The position numbers and the translations under genes were made by a program. The notes beneath the pieces were generated by a model. That model saw only the letters and a list, made by a program, of their open reading frames with translations. It was not told the DNA's origin and did no database searches. DNA of 64,000 bases from contig NW_026732980.1 in the NCBI RefSeq assembly GCF_028476545.1, positions 2,501 to 66,500 on the forward strand, written 5' to 3'. This DNA comes from Physella acuta. Its lineage: Eukaryota; Mollusca; Gastropoda; Physidae. Below are positions 1-13,381 of this stretch, in pieces (position 1 is the first letter of the stretch; each line of letters begins with the position of its first letter).

Positions 1-1446
<1,446 letters not shown>

Positions 1447-1584
1447 ATAAAGACAGCTTGTAGTAGGTATTCAGACAGCCCCAAACGAATATAAGATACC
1501 GAGGGAGAAGGTCAAGGGTCAGCCTCTACATAGATCACCGACGACCTACCTTACCTGCGGAACGTGCCGGTTACTGTGTGAAAG
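1447..1584 (+). other. Candidate non-coding exon (splice-bracketed)
   Basis: A pyrimidine-rich tract ending TTTTTTCAG precedes position 1447 and a strong donor, AAAG|GTAAGT, follows 1584. The 138 bp between are more GC-rich than their surroundings. All three plus-strand frames contain stops, so if this is an exon it is UTR or long non-coding RNA, or a terminal coding exon whose frame stops early. It rests on splice signals alone. Confidence 0.2.
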
Positions 1585-1779
1585 GTAAGTCAATTTTTCA
1601 ACAGGTACCTACAGGCACACCTGCCAATGGTGCTGGCATCTTTTCCCCCTTACGTAATGGAGGCGGCTTGCAATGCAATGAGCTCTGGGCTAAAAGCTTC
1701 TCACATCTGGGGGGATGGGGTCTGGGCGTTGACTTGAGAGGTTTTTTTTTTTAGATAAGAGGAAAATTATTGTTGTGTT

Positions 1780-2475
1780 GTTTAGGTTATACACACGGTG
1801 ATATGGTTTGGTACATGGTAGTGGGATGGTGTGTGAGGTGGTGTGGTGAATTGTGGTGGCGTGAGGGTGGTCAGTTACAGCGTGGTGTGATGATGTCAAA
1901 GGTAGTGTGAGGTAGTGTGGTGAATTTTAGTGGTGTGGTGTTATGTGAGAGTGATGTGGTGCTGCATATGATTGGTGTGGAGGTAATGTAAGTTTAGGGG
2001 GTGGTTTTGATATAATTGATCGGAAAGAAACGCAGTATTTGCTTCACGAAATGTCCATGTGGTTTTAAAAGGGTTATTTTGTGATATGACGTGTACAAGT
2101 GAGGGGATTCATCTGTAGTGCATTATGGGGATCACTGAGGTTGCTGTAATACATGTAAAAAGGTGTTGTGGCGTTCTGCTAGGGTACGGTAATGGTGTGG
2201 TATTTTGTGACGATAGAGTGGTATTGTGTAGCTGTGGTGTGGTGTTGTGTGCCGTGTTAAGGTGACAGTGAGACGGTGGTGTTGTGTAATTACGGTGTTG
2301 TGTTGTGTAACGGCGCTGTGTAATGAGGTGCAATGTGATTGGTCGTGTATAAGGATGATGATGTAGTGCGATTGTGATGTAGTGCGGGACCGATGTGGTG
2401 TTGGGTGTTGGCGGTGTGGTGGGTGTTTTGCCGTGTCCGTGTGTCACAAATATTGGCTGTGTGGTGGTGTCTTAG
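1780..2475. repeat. GTGGTG/TGTGGTGT-rich low-complexity tract
   Basis: Plus strand strongly enriched in G and T with irregular repetition of GTGGTGTGGTG-like words and no fixed period. Reading frames on both strands are low-complexity (His/Thr-rich on the minus strand) and are not considered genes. Confidence 0.7.
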
Positions 2476-2510
2476 CACCTCCTAAGGCCGATGTCCCCCA
2501 TACCCCGCAG

Positions 2511-2641
2511 CGTGCGAGAACCGCTCTACTAGCTGTAATAAATGAGTCAGGCACTTGTGAAGCAGACGGCGGGAAGTTGTTTAAATTGTTGTCGGCTCTG
2601 TGCTGCAATGGTACTGTCTGGCATTCAAAGAGTCTGGCTTA
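2511..2641 (+). CDS. Candidate coding exon, unrecognised (low confidence)
   Basis: An acceptor-like CCCCATACCCCGCAG ends at 2510. It is followed by 43 open codons (start RARTALLAVINESG, end VWHSKSLA) closed by TAG. The peptide is not low-complexity, unlike the GT-rich DNA before it. No family is recognised and no partner exon is identified. It could equally be chance or part of an old repeat. Confidence 0.12.
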
Positions 2642-2994
2642 GGTAGCAGATCTGAGTTTAAGTCAATTAGGGGGAGGCGGGTTGGGGAGGGGGGATTTTT
2701 TTTTTTAAAGGGGGGAGGGGGTGTTGGAGGACTACTTTGAGGAATATGTCAGAAAACTGTTTGTAATTACGGCACCTGCTTATTTTTTCTAGACATTCTA
2801 AAAGAAGGAACTAATCGATAGGTAGCGGCCAGGAATGTTTTCGTGTCGTGTCGGAGGTGCTTGGAGCTGCTAAAACAGGGCGAAGTTAAAATGGGCGGTC
2901 TCTATATGCAACTAAGTTCACCAGTCTGGTTGTATCTCGTGTAAAACGTTCTTGTCGTTAATTCATTCGCCGACGTTAGAACACCACTTTGTAA

Positions 2995-3231
2995 GTAAGT
3001 AAGTTTCCCTATGAGGCAAGTGAAGTAGAGTTCACTTGTTTCTGTGACCTCGGCATATTAAGAGATAGTGTGGTCAGCACTATGCCCAGCCGCCTTTACT
3101 TTCCCTAACGTGAGTTAGGTACCCATCAGAGTTGGGTGGACTCAGGGACGGTCTACTGACTTGAAGCCGGATTCGAACTCGAGACTTACGGGTTAGCAGT
3201 CCAGCTCTCTACCGCTAGACCACTTACGCAA
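2995..3231 (-). repeat. tRNA-derived SINE, full-length copy
   Basis: Read on the minus strand it starts GCGTAAGTGGTCTAGCGGTAG, an A-box-like region, and then has a B box of the form GAGTTCGAATCC. A conserved body follows (TAACTCACGTTAGGGAAAGTA, GCGGCTGGGCATAGTGCTGA). The same order recurs at eight other places in this window on both strands, so it is a dispersed SINE and not a tRNA gene. Confidence 0.9.
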
Positions 3232-3239
3232 CCATTTTT

Positions 3240-3730
3240 CTTACGTGTTTTCGCCTTAGCATTATCTCACCTCATCTCTAACTCACCTCACAACTATCCC
3301 ACCTATCCACTGCCTTATCGCATTATAAATTTAACTCGTCTTCATCCCAACACATAATTATCTTAACAATGCCTCACTTTACCACAATCCAACCTCAAAA
3401 TTATCTCACCTCACCACAATCTTACCTCACCGTTATCTCGGCTCACAGCTATCCCACCTTACCACTGCCTTATCTCACTGTTAATTTAACTCATCTTCAT
3501 CCAACCACAGAATTATCTTACCACTCATCCACCCATTCAACCCTGGATCTCACCTCTCCATAAACCTCATCTAACTCACCATCTCATCCCACCCAACATT
3601 TGATCACTCACCTCAACAAGCACCTCATTGAACACCTCATATAACTCATCATGTCACCTTACCCCACCTCATCTAACTCATCATCTCACCTCACCAAACA
3701 CCTCATCTATCTCACCTAACAAGCCAGTCA
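3240..3730. repeat. Strand-asymmetric CCTCATCTCACC-type low-complexity tract
   Basis: Plus strand is almost devoid of G and made of irregular CTCACCTCATCTAACTC-like words. No fixed period and no credible reading frame. Confidence 0.7.
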
Positions 3731-3929
3731 CCTCCCCCATCTAATTACCGCGGTAATAAAAACACGCCCTAGTTCCCGATGTTAAGTCCATCCAATCGAT
3801 TCTATTTGTGCTACTTAGGTGTTCACTCACTACTCAACACCCCCACCCCTCAGCCCCACCCCAGGACCGTCCCACCCCCGCATTGTTAGATCGAATAGTA
3901 AAATTAACTTATCTGGTCACGGGAGATAC

Positions 3930-4540
3930 GGTCATGGTAGCAACAGTGTGGGTGGGGGGATAGTGGTGTATAAGTGGGGAAGGTGGGGAGTAAGGTAGGT
4001 GTGAGGTATGTGAGGGGTGACAGTGGTGTGTAAGTGTGGTAGGTGGGGGTGTGTTAGGTGTGAGGGAGGGGTGACAGTGTTGTGTAAGTGGGGGAGGTGG
4101 GGTGTGAGGTAGATGTGAGGTATGTGAGGGGTGACAGTGGTGTGTAAGTGGGGTAGGTGGGGTGTGAGGTAGGTGTGAGGTACTTGAGGGGTGGACAGTT
4201 GGGTGTAAGTGGGGTAGGTGGGGGAATAAGGTAGGTGTAAGGTAGGTATGAGGTATGTGAGGGATGACAGTGGTGTGTAAGTGGGTAGGTGGAGAAGTGA
4301 GGTAAGTGTGAGGTATGTGAGGGGTGGACAGTGGCGTGTAAGTGGGGTAGTGAGGTAGGTGGGGGTGACTGTGGTGTGTACGTGGGGCAGTGAGGTAGGT
4401 GTGAGGTATGTGAGGGGTGGACAGTTGTGTGTAAGTGGGGTAGGTGGGGTAGGTGGGGATGAGGTAGGTGTGAGGTATGTGAGGGGTGACAGTGGTGTGT
4501 AAGTGGGGGAAGTGTTAGGTAGGTAGTATTTATGTGTGTG
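3930..4540. repeat. Irregular G-rich minisatellite, ~54-73-bp units
   Basis: About nine to ten irregular units, each with a version of GGTGACAGTGGTGTGTAAG followed by GTGGGGTAGGTGGGG and GTGAGGTAGGTGTGAGG. Spacing between GACAGT words is mostly 53-73 bp. The plus strand is G/T-rich with many GGGG and GGG runs and can form G-quadruplexes. A 244-residue Pro/Thr/His minus-strand frame (3932-4666) follows from this bias and is not called as a gene. Confidence 0.85.
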
Positions 4541-4669
4541 TGTTGAGGTAGTTAAGATCAAACGATAGATGAGACCCTGGGGACAAAACGTGTGGCGTGT
4601 CTTTACAAGTGGTGGTCGTGTAGGAATTATCGGATTTACAGGTGTGGTGAATGCCTTAGGGTGCAAGGC

Positions 4670-4880
4670 ATGTCTGTCTCAAGCGCTGTGTTACGCGTCT
4701 GTCTACTGATGATAATGTAAGACTAGTGATGTTATGGATGTCTGTCTCAAGCGCTGTGTTACGCGTCTGTCTACTGATGATAATGTAAGACTAGTGATGT
4801 TATGGATGTCTGTCTCAAGCGCTGTGTTACGCGTCTGTCTACTGATGATAATGTAAGACTAGTGATGTTATGGATGTCTG
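4670..4880. repeat. Three near-identical 68-bp tandem units
   Basis: The unit contains TGTCTGTCTCAAGCGCTGTG and GATAATGTAAGACTAGTGAT. Units start near 4670, 4738 and 4806, with a truncated fourth at 4874. The near-absence of differences implies recent expansion. Confidence 0.95.
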
Positions 4881-5208
4881 TCTGCAGTAGATATGGACAT
4901 TCTGTCTACAATATGTTGTGTACATTACTGTGGTTAAGTATTTAGCCCTAATTAAATTATCTGCCCAAAGCCACAGACTTAACTGAGTGACCCGTGACCA
5001 GGGCGATGCGTGCGCGTGCAGTTATGCGCTCGTGCGGTTGATTGACACTTCAGGCGATACCCAAACTTAGAGTCAGTGCTTCTCAAACCATTCTACATGT
5101 ACATCATTTGAATAATAATGTATTATTAAATAAGTTCCAACTTTATAATATTTAGATAGGCGGGAGTAGGCGGTTTTGGAATAAGATTAGATTTTACTAA
5201 TACTATTC

Positions 5209-5404
5209 CAGAGGCGTAGCGAGGAGTGGGGGGCGGGTGGGTACATGGGTGCAAAAGGGGTGCAAATTTATTAAGTTTGAGGGGGGGTGCAAATCGAAAG
5301 TTTGACGGAGGGGGGTGCAAATTGAAAATTGATAGGTTGATCCCGAGGGGGGCGCCAAATTGAAAGTTTGTCCCCGGGCGCCGGGAAGGGTCGCTACGCC
5401 TCTG
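5209..5404. mobile_element. hAT-type MITE, CAGAGGCGTAGCG ends, 8-bp TSD
   Basis: Terminal inverted repeats CAGAGGCGTAGCG / CGCTACGCCTCTG bound a 196-bp non-coding body, flanked by the direct repeat TACTATTC (5201-5208 and 5405-5412). The 8-bp duplication and CAGNG ends are typical of the hAT superfamily. The body contains repeated G-runs followed by GTGCAAATTGAAA-like words and the palindromic CCCCGGGCGCCGGG. It has no coding capacity, so it depends on a transposase elsewhere. Confidence 0.92.
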
Positions 5405-5884
5405 TACTATTCCGACAGTGTACGCTTTAGAAATAAAGCTTCCAGTAAACACATTTAAATATTTTAAAAAATTTACTCGGATTATTCGTATTTCCTCCCC
5501 CCTCCCTTCCATCTTACACTCCACCCCCTACGCCCCCGGGACAAATTTAGCAACGCCCGTGAGGGGATTACACCATTCTTTTTTTTTAACCAACGGGGAA
5601 TTCTACCCGGTGATTACTATTAACTTTGATATAAAAAAAAATACAAGTCGCCAAACAAACGCTGTTTAGCGCAGGAGAAAATGTATACATAATTTAATAC
5701 TGTCAGCGGGGCAGTCATTGTGCACTAAGCGTTCAAGTCAGTCGCTTAAACTTAGTGCAGGTCAATACTAGAAGAATGGCTCAATTGATTGGGAGGGGCA
5801 TTGTTCGATATTTCTCTAGCACTACTGCTGTGGCCACTAGTGTAATCTTATTGTGTGTTAAATGTGTTGGGTTGCAGATCTAGT

Positions 5885-6500
5885 TGGTGCAGAACAGTCA
5901 CAACTCTTGTGTTAGAGTTACTGTTCTTGTATTATGGTTGTTGTTTTTGTATTAGAGTTGCTGTTCATGTATTAGAGTTGCTGTTCTTGTATTAGAGTTA
6001 CTGTTCTTATATTAGGGTTACTGTTCTTGTATTAGAGTTGCTGTTCTTGTATTAGAGTTGCTGTTCTTGTATTAGAATTGCTGTTCTTGTAATAGAGTTG
6101 CTGAGAGTTACTGTTCTTTTATTAGAGTTGCTTTTCTTGTATTAGAGTTGCTTTTCTTGTATTAGAGTTGCTTTTCTTGTATTAAAGTTGCTGTTCTTGT
6201 ATTAGAGTTGCTGCGAGTTGCTGTTCCTGTATTAGAGTTGCTATTCTTGTATTTGAGTTGCTGTTTTTGTATTAGAGATTAAAGTTGCTATTCTTGTCAA
6301 AGAATTGCAGCTCTCATATTAGAGTTACAGCTTTTGTCTTGGAGTTTTAAAAAACATGTATTGGAGTTTAAAAAAAACAACACTTGTATTGGAGTTAAAG
6401 TTGTTGTATTAGAGTTAAAGTTCTTGTATAGGAGTTGAAGCTCTCGAGTAGGAGTTGAAATTCTTGTATTGGAGTTACAGATTTGGTATTACAGCTCTTA
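5885..6500. repeat. 20-bp minisatellite (ATTAGAGTTGCTGTTCTTGT)
   Basis: About 20-25 copies of a 20-bp unit, most regular from 5920 to 6290 and progressively diverged toward 6500. Some units carry insertions (GAGAGTTACTG). No reading frame persists, since 20 is not a multiple of three. Confidence 0.92.
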
Positions 6501-9062
6501 GATGTATTGTAATTACAACTCTTAGATTATAGTATATATCTACTGTATAAGTAATATTTCTTGTGTAAACAACCATCGGGTAAACTAAAAAACTATAACT
6601 GCAAAATATTTATTACTAAAGCTTACAAAGGCCGAAAACTTATTTTAAATATGGCGGGGTGAGGGGTGTCAAATGTGGAACCCAGACAACAATGATTGAA
6701 AAATGGAATGAGTTGTTTTTGAAAAGTGAATTAATAAGTAGTTTAAAGCCATAAAACATAAGATCTATGTATGTTATTATTTGTCCTGATTTTAACGACT
6801 ATGTTATTATGTGTTCAGCTATGCAGTGATCTCGCCACATGTAGACTGACGTACTCTGTTTAAGAAACTGTTAGCGCCCATAGACATTGGTAGCTGGTTA
6901 ACCAGCAAGGGGTAAGAGAGGGTGGGGGTAATTATTTTTATACTGTGTGGTATGGGGGTAGGGGTGGATTTAGAGACGTTATATAACACTGTATTTGAAG
7001 TTCCTTATTCTTACTTTTGCTAAATTTTTCTTTATTTACAATCGCTGGGCACAACTGTCTGATCATCAGTTAACTACACTATCATGCTTTCAAATTGTTT
7101 TAAGTGATTTTACAAGCGGTTGTCTATAAATCAATGACATTCCAATTATGTATCACTGCTTCTTTTACACAAAATATGTCGTGGTTTGGTCGTGTGTTGG
7201 GGGGAGGGTGGAGTCGGGATTCTAAGAAAAATGTTAGCTGATATCACGAAGGATTTGGTAACATAGGTCCCCAAATGTGTATTATATAACGTACACAAGT
7301 AAAAGTGTAGATAAAAAGTGGAAGCCGTGGAACAACAGCTGTAGCTGGTATAGACAAATCTGCACCAACAACGTGACAGATTTTTTTTTATTACAACCGA
7401 GAATGGAACTCGCATTTTTTATGTGTTTACTTACTCCCATCCAAAAATAACGCGAAACAAGTTCTTTTTTTTTTAAATGTGTACACGATATACGCGAGGG
7501 GATGAATGGAAAGCTAGGGAGTAATGAATGGAATTCAATGGCGTTGTTTTTTTACACAGAGAACCTCTCAAGGACGATCACTCGGGTCTATTGTCTTACT
7601 GACATGCGTAGGATTGTACAAGAATGTCTAGTCTATATTTAGATTGTTTAGTTGTTTATTTATGTCCCTGATTGATTTATAAAAACTAGAATATTAAATT
7701 AAGTAAATTAAAATAACTTACCTTGGAGATGGGTTTTGAAATCAAGTCGTATCTTCCGTTGAAGTTTATTAAGAATTTGTATTGAACTTTCTCAGTTTGT
7801 GGAATATAATCACAGGACTACGGTTTTCGGATAACTTTTTTTTGTAAATTATTTCTGCGCGTTTTGTGAGGTAAAGAACACACCGCAAAAAACTAAACAC
7901 AATAAGGCACTTTCACTGTAGTGGGATAAACGCAGCAACAGTGCAGAAAAGGAGAGAAAAAATTATGTTTTCTGCGCAGACGACGAAGAGTCTTTGAATA
8001 GAATCAACATTAACTCCCGCTTATAAGTTAAACAGAGGGAAAAAAACACTGCAAAAAGTTGTTTAGTGTGCGTTGTTTTTTTTTTTTTTGGTTGTTTTTT
8101 TTTCCCTCTTTAGAGTAAGAGAAAAGAAACAACTAGCCAACACGGAAAGATTTTTCTCGTCAAAATGGGGAGAAGAGAGGAGGAAAAAAAAAGTAACTGC
8201 TAAGGAACACAAGGCATCGCGACGTCTGCGGTAATATAGTGCAGTGGTGCACAGTAAACTACTAGCTGCTGAGTTTTCTCTCCCCTTTACTGCATAATCG
8301 TCCCGCCTCACCATTGCATGCGAAGTGCAGTCTTGTTCCCTCCCCTTGTTAGTTTTTTTAAGTGTTTTTTTTTTTTTCGTTCTTTTTTTTTTTTTTAATT
8401 CGGAAGTGTTGGATGATGAGGAAAATCTAGCGCGGGGGTAGGGGAGGGTGCAAATTTTGGGGGTTGTTTTTTTTTTTAACACCCCATCCCCACGGTGGCG
8501 CGAAGGGGTAGCTTGAAATAAAGAAATATTAGTTTTTGTAAAATTATCTAATGCGGTCGATAAACGTTAGTTGGTGGTAAAAATGAGCTGGGGGCTGAGG
8601 CGGGGAGGGGGCGTAGGTCGAGATGGGCTATGATGAAGAGGTTATAGTTATAACGACTAGAAAATGGTAATTTATTTTTCATACAAAATTGTATGGTTTG
8701 AATAATATAATTACAGTTTAAAGCCTTTTCTTTTTTTATAAATGCAAGGACGAGTATTGATTATCATTAAATAAAAACCACCATACCAGGTAAAGCTATG
8801 TGAAGAATGAAAACTGAGACTTTCTAAGTCAAGACTGGTTAGGATCAATCGATAGTAGAGTGTGATTTGGAAATTTAAACCTGAACACGGCTTTTATTTT
8901 TTATTGAGACTATGCAGGTCGTCATGGCGTCAGTGGTCAATAATAGTTTGAATTGTCGGTTATGTTTTTACCATCGTTTTATTAAACAGGCGAGTCACCA
9001 AACAGAACTCTTGCCAAAGTGATAAAATTACTCCCCATTTCCGCGGTTGTTTCCCTTTGCAG
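6501..9062. other. Gene-poor interval; one isolated minus-strand donor
   Basis: No supported gene. Features seen are homopolymer A and T runs (8080-8103, 8365-8397) and a strong minus-strand splice donor, CCATCTCCAAG|GTAAGT, whose exon side would end at about 7722. No acceptor or coding frame could be paired with it, so it might be the end of an untranslated first exon or chance. The 139-residue minus-strand frame at 8063-8482 is Lys-rich from T runs and is not called. Confidence 0.4.
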
Positions 9063-9140
9063 AATCGACACTCGGCGACGCTAGCGCCACGTGACCAAGA
9101 CATCCTCGACCCGAAACAGAGTGACTTAGAAAATCTTTAA
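9063..9140 (+). CDS. Candidate terminal coding exon, unrecognised (low confidence)
   Basis: A strong acceptor (GTTTCCCTTTGCAG) ends at 9062. The following frame is open for 25 codons and ends in TAA: it begins NRHSATLAPRDQDILDP and ends QSDLENL. Composition is normal protein-like and GC is locally raised. It could be the last coding exon of a plus-strand gene, but no upstream exon is identified and no family is recognised. Confidence 0.22.
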   Translation, partial: NRHSATLAPRDQDILDPKQSDLENL

Positions 9141-9255
9141 GGCAGATGACAAGGAACAAGCGAGGATGAAGGACGGGTCAATAGGTCACTGAAGCAACGA
9201 GCAGAACAAGGACATCACCATGCTGGCATTGAGACGAAAAAACCTTCAGATACAC

Positions 9256-9358
<103 letters not shown>

Positions 9359-10163
9359 CTTTGAGATTTAGTTTCAGTAGATCTATTCATTATCTCTTTC
9401 AACCTTACCCCACCAATACCCCCGTCGCCCCCTCCCATTCACCCACTGAGAAAATATTGCTACCGTAGTAGGTACATGTAGACTACATAGCGCAAGTAAT
9501 TTAGCACACGGTCATGCACCAGTAAAACACGAACGGCAATGTTTAACCTTTTTATACTTGCTATCGTGTAGGATGTGGGGGCGGATGTGTGTGTGTTTTA
9601 TTTAAATGTGTAAAATGTTGACAGACTTGCATGAATCTGGCGACGTCACAAGGAAACTGCCTTACGCGACAGGCATCCATACTTGTTCTAAATATAGCTG
9701 CACGACTAATTTTGTTGCGCCGTGTCTATTTTCGGGTTTGAAAAATTTGGAAAAAGTTACATTCAGAGGAGATAATGTACTTTAATACTTAGCGAGAATG
9801 TATCGCCGGGGAAAATGCATGTACAGGGGAATGGGGTGGTGGGGGCTTACTTAGGAGGGGAGTTGAGGCTACAAGGTGGTTTGCTTATCAAACACAATTA
9901 AACATAGAAACGCCTCTCCTTCCATACCCCCTAACCAACACCCGCTTTTGACGAATGATCATTTTAAAAAGAAACTGCGCCATTTTGAAATGCACATATG
10001 CAACCCTGACGATAATTACCTTATAAAAGAAAATAATTATATCTATTTCTAATAGAAGACGCACATAAATCAGACAGACAATAGATTCCAAGAGTCTCCA
10101 CGGCTACACACAGACCTGCAAGATGGCAGGTAGTAGAAAACTGAACTTTTTTTTTTCTTACAG

Positions 10164-10186
10164 GTAGACAGTCGTTACCTATGCAG
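10164..10186 (+). other. Candidate 23-bp microexon
   Basis: Twenty-three bases (7 codons plus 2 nt; VDSRYLC in frame 1) lie between a near-ideal acceptor, (T)10CTTACAG, and a near-ideal donor, CAG|GTAAGA. Such pairing can occur by chance, and no neighbouring exons have been identified. Confidence 0.15.
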
Positions 10187-10339
10187 GTAAGAAAGGGGGG
10201 ATAATGCACTGTCTAAAAATTAACTATGACCTTGGCCTAAATTTTAAAACATGCTTAGCGTGTCGTAACAGCAGGCCTAGCTGGTTGTAAAAATAGTCAT
10301 CCATGGCGCACGATGGGCTAGGTAAGATGCACCTAGCGG

Positions 10340-10416
<77 letters not shown>
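10340..10416. repeat. (TA)n microsatellite
   Basis: Uninterrupted TA dinucleotides. Confidence 0.98.
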
Positions 10417-10419
<3 letters not shown>

Positions 10420-10797
10420 GCTAATTATTGTATCTTGTTCTGGGCACCTGAGAACCTAACAACGCCACTTAGAACGAATGCCTGCTGTGTTCTTACAGCC
10501 TAACAAAACGACATACTATTGGATAACCACATTTTTTTCTCCTGTGCCGGATATTCCTACCAAGGCTTTTTTTTTAAAGTTCCTTTTCGTTTTTTTCCTC
10601 CACACCTTTTTTTAAAACATATCTGGTGCGGAGCCTGATAGAGTGGGTCAGGATGACCCTAGTGTGTATCTGTGAACTTTCGGCGTTAGGTAGGCAGAGG
10701 TAGGGGTTTTTAAAGGGAAAAAACTTGAGGGGAGAAAAGGGTTGCAGCCCTCCGTTCTTTATCGGTGTCTTGTCTGGCCAGGGCTATGTTGGCGTGT

Positions 10798-12299
10798 CTG
10801 GTGCTTGTGGTCCGTGTTGAGTCTGGTGCTTGTGGTCTGGTGCTTGTGGTCTGGTGCTTGTGGTCCGTGTTGAGTCTGGTGCTTGTGGTCCGTGTTGAGT
10901 CTGGTGCTTGTGGTCCGTGTTGAGTCTGGTGCTTGTGGTCCGTGTTGAGTCTGGTGCTTGTGGTCCGTGTTGAGTCTGGTGCTTGTGGTCTGGTGCTTGT
11001 GGTCTGGTGCTTGTGGTCTGGTGCTTGTGGTCCGTGTTGAGCCTGGTGCTTGTGGTCCGTGTTGAGCCTGGTGCTTGTGGTCCGTGTTGAGTCTGGTGCT
11101 TGTGGTCCGTGTTGAGTCTGGTGCTTGTGGTCTGGTGCTTGTGGTCTGGTGCTTGTGGTCTGGTGCTTGTGGTCCGTGTTGAGTCTGGTGCTTGTGGTCC
11201 GTGTTGAGCCTGGTGCTTGTGGTCCGTGTTGAGCCTGGTGCTTGTGGTCCGTGTTGAGTCTGGTGCTTGTGGTCCGTGTTGAGTCTGGTGCTTGTGGTCC
11301 GTGTTGAGTCTGGTGCTTGTGGTCCGTGTTGAGTCTGGTGCTTGTGGTCCGTGTTGAGTCTGGTGCTTGTGGTCTGGTGCTTATGGTCCGTGTTGAGTCT
11401 GGTGCTTGTGGTCCGTGTTGAGCCTGGTGCTTGTGGTCCGTGTTGAGTCTGGTGCTTGTGGTCCGTGTTGAGTCTGGTGCTTGTGGTCTGGTGCTTGTGG
11501 TCTGGTGCTTGTGGTCTGGTGCTTGTGGTCCGTGTTGAGTCTGGTGCTTGTGGTCCGTGTTGAGTCTGGTGCTTGTGGTCCGTGTTGAGTCTGGTGCTTG
11601 TGGTCCGTGTTGAGTCTGGTGCTTGTGGTCTGGTGCTTGTGGTCTGGTGCTTGTGGTCTGGTGCTTGTGGTCCGTGTTGAGTCTGGTGCTTGTGGTCCGT
11701 GTTGAGCCTGGTGCTTGTGGTCCGTGTTGAGTCTGGTGCTTGTGGTCCGTGTTGAGTCTGGTGCTTGTGGTCCGTGTTGAGTCTGGTGCTTGTGGTCCGT
11801 GTTGAGTCTGGTGCTTGTGGTCTGGTGCTTGTGGTCTGGTGCTTGTGGTCTGGTGCTTGTGGTCCGTGTTGAGCCTGGTGCTTGTGGTCCGTGTTGAGTC
11901 TGGTGCTTGTGGTCCGTGTTGAGTCTGGTGCTTGTGGTCCGTGTTGAGTCTGGTGCTTGTGGTCCGTGTTGAGTCTGGTGCTTGTGGTCCGTGTTGAGTC
12001 TGGTGCTTGTGGTCTGGTGCTTGTGGTCCGTGTTGAGTCTGGTGCTTGTGGTCTGGTGCTTGTGGTCCGTGTTGAGTCTGGTGCTTGTGGTCTGGTGCTT
12101 GTGGTCCGTGTTGAGTCTGGTGCTTGTGGTCTGGTGCTTGTGGTCCGTGTTGAGTCTGGTGCTTGTGGTCTGGTGCTTGTGGTCCGTGTTGAGTCTGGTG
12201 CTTGTGGTCTGGTGCTTGTGGTCCGTGTTGAGTCTGGTGCTTGTGGTCCGTGTTGAGTCTGGTGCTTGTGGTCCGTGTTGAGTCTGGTGCTTGTGGTCC
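10798..12299. repeat. 1.5-kb minisatellite of 25-bp and truncated 14-bp units
   Basis: Built from CTGGTGCTTGTGGT followed, in the full unit, by CCGTGTTGAGT (25 bp). Truncated units stop after the first 14 bp. Short units occur as runs of three in several places, and from about 11,990 to 12,240 full and short units alternate as a 39-bp higher-order unit, roughly seven times. Some units have GAGCC in place of GAGTC. Because the unit lacks stops in several frames, long shadow reading frames arise on both strands (545 residues at 10759-12396 minus). A protein is unlikely because the 25-bp unit shifts frame at every copy. Confidence 0.97.
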
Positions 12300-13039
12300 A
12301 TCCTAGTGGACCGCCATCTTGTGATGTGTTGCACAGGTTACGGATGGAGAACAATGACGACATGACTCTCAGTAAAGAAAACCTAAACCTGAGCAAAAAT
12401 CTTCAACAAAAACTTAGGTATCACTTGTTCTGGTAGTCTAGCTTTACGCGTTAATAACTCGCAGTTAGTATAAGGGAGAATACTAAGACAAACTGCATTT
12501 CCCAAAAAAAAAAAAGGTAAGTTTAGAAACATTAATTCCTCAGCGCGATTTTAATGCGCTGGTATGTGTATCAAGGTCAAGCCGTTGTCCATTTAGCGTG
12601 AATGGTGCAACATTGGTGTTGTTACTGACGTCTGCCTTGTCGGCAAGCTTTTGTCGCCCTTTGCTCGTTCACTCAAGGCTGCGCAAGTTGGGATGGGGGG
12701 ATCGGGGGAGGGTGGTTGTCGTAATTTAGGCCCTAAACAACTGATCCTTCCCCGCCTCCAACTAAAGTATTAAAAAAAAATTACCGAACTACGTTTTTTT
12801 TCTTTTTTTATACAAGCAAGATCAGAATTGTGTAGGCTATAGAGGTCTATGGGCCGTATCAAGCCAGCGAGCTCGTTGATGCGACTCAACAATTGGATGT
12901 CTAAAAGAGAGGGGAAAAATTCCTTCGACAAAGAAACAACGCCAGCCTGTACCACACAGATGCAGTAAAGCTGACAATGTTTTAATTGGTTGATTTAGAA
13001 CGTTCTCGAAAGGTACAAAAAAAGGGGGAAAGAGGATGA
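12300..13039. other. Non-coding interval
   Basis: No gene seen. A CCGCCATCTTG word (YY1-like) lies just right of the minisatellite at about 12,310. Short A and T runs follow. Confidence 0.4.
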
Positions 13040-13345
13040 TTACTCGTATTATTTGAATGTGTTAATGATTGGATTAAACATAAAACGATACTTTAAATAT
13101 CAGACGATATTAATGATTGAATCAAACATGAGACGATACTTTGAGTATTCGACGGTGTTAATGAATGAACGGGTTAATACGTTTAGTATTCGACGATGTT
13201 AATGACTGAATCATACAGAATACGAAACCTTAAGTATTCGACGATGTTAATGATGGAATCATACTGGAGAGGATACTTTAAGTATTCGACGATATTGAAC
13301 TAACCCGCAGTGATACGTTTGGTATCGGACGGTATTGAAGCAAAC
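13040..13345. repeat. Diverged tandem repeat, ~50-70-bp units
   Basis: About six degenerate copies of a unit combining AGTATTCGACGATGTTAATGA with GAATCAAACATGAGACGATACTTT. Divergence between units is much higher than in the other arrays of the window, suggesting an old expansion. Confidence 0.75.
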
Positions 13346-13381
13346 AAATAAATTGCGTTTGTCAATTGTGTTAAAACCATA

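Noticed and set aside
3932-4666. 244-codon Pro/Thr/His-rich minus-strand frame
   Set aside because: Consequence of strand-biased G-rich repeats; irregular unit lengths and no homology recognised.
8063-8482. 139-codon Lys-rich minus-strand frame
   Set aside because: Created by T homopolymers; no recognisable domain.
10759-12396. 545-codon minus-strand frame of TRTTSTRLNTDHKHQ-type repeats, with further frames on both strands
   Set aside because: Entirely produced by the 25/14-bp minisatellite, open in several frames at once; no splice, start or domain evidence.
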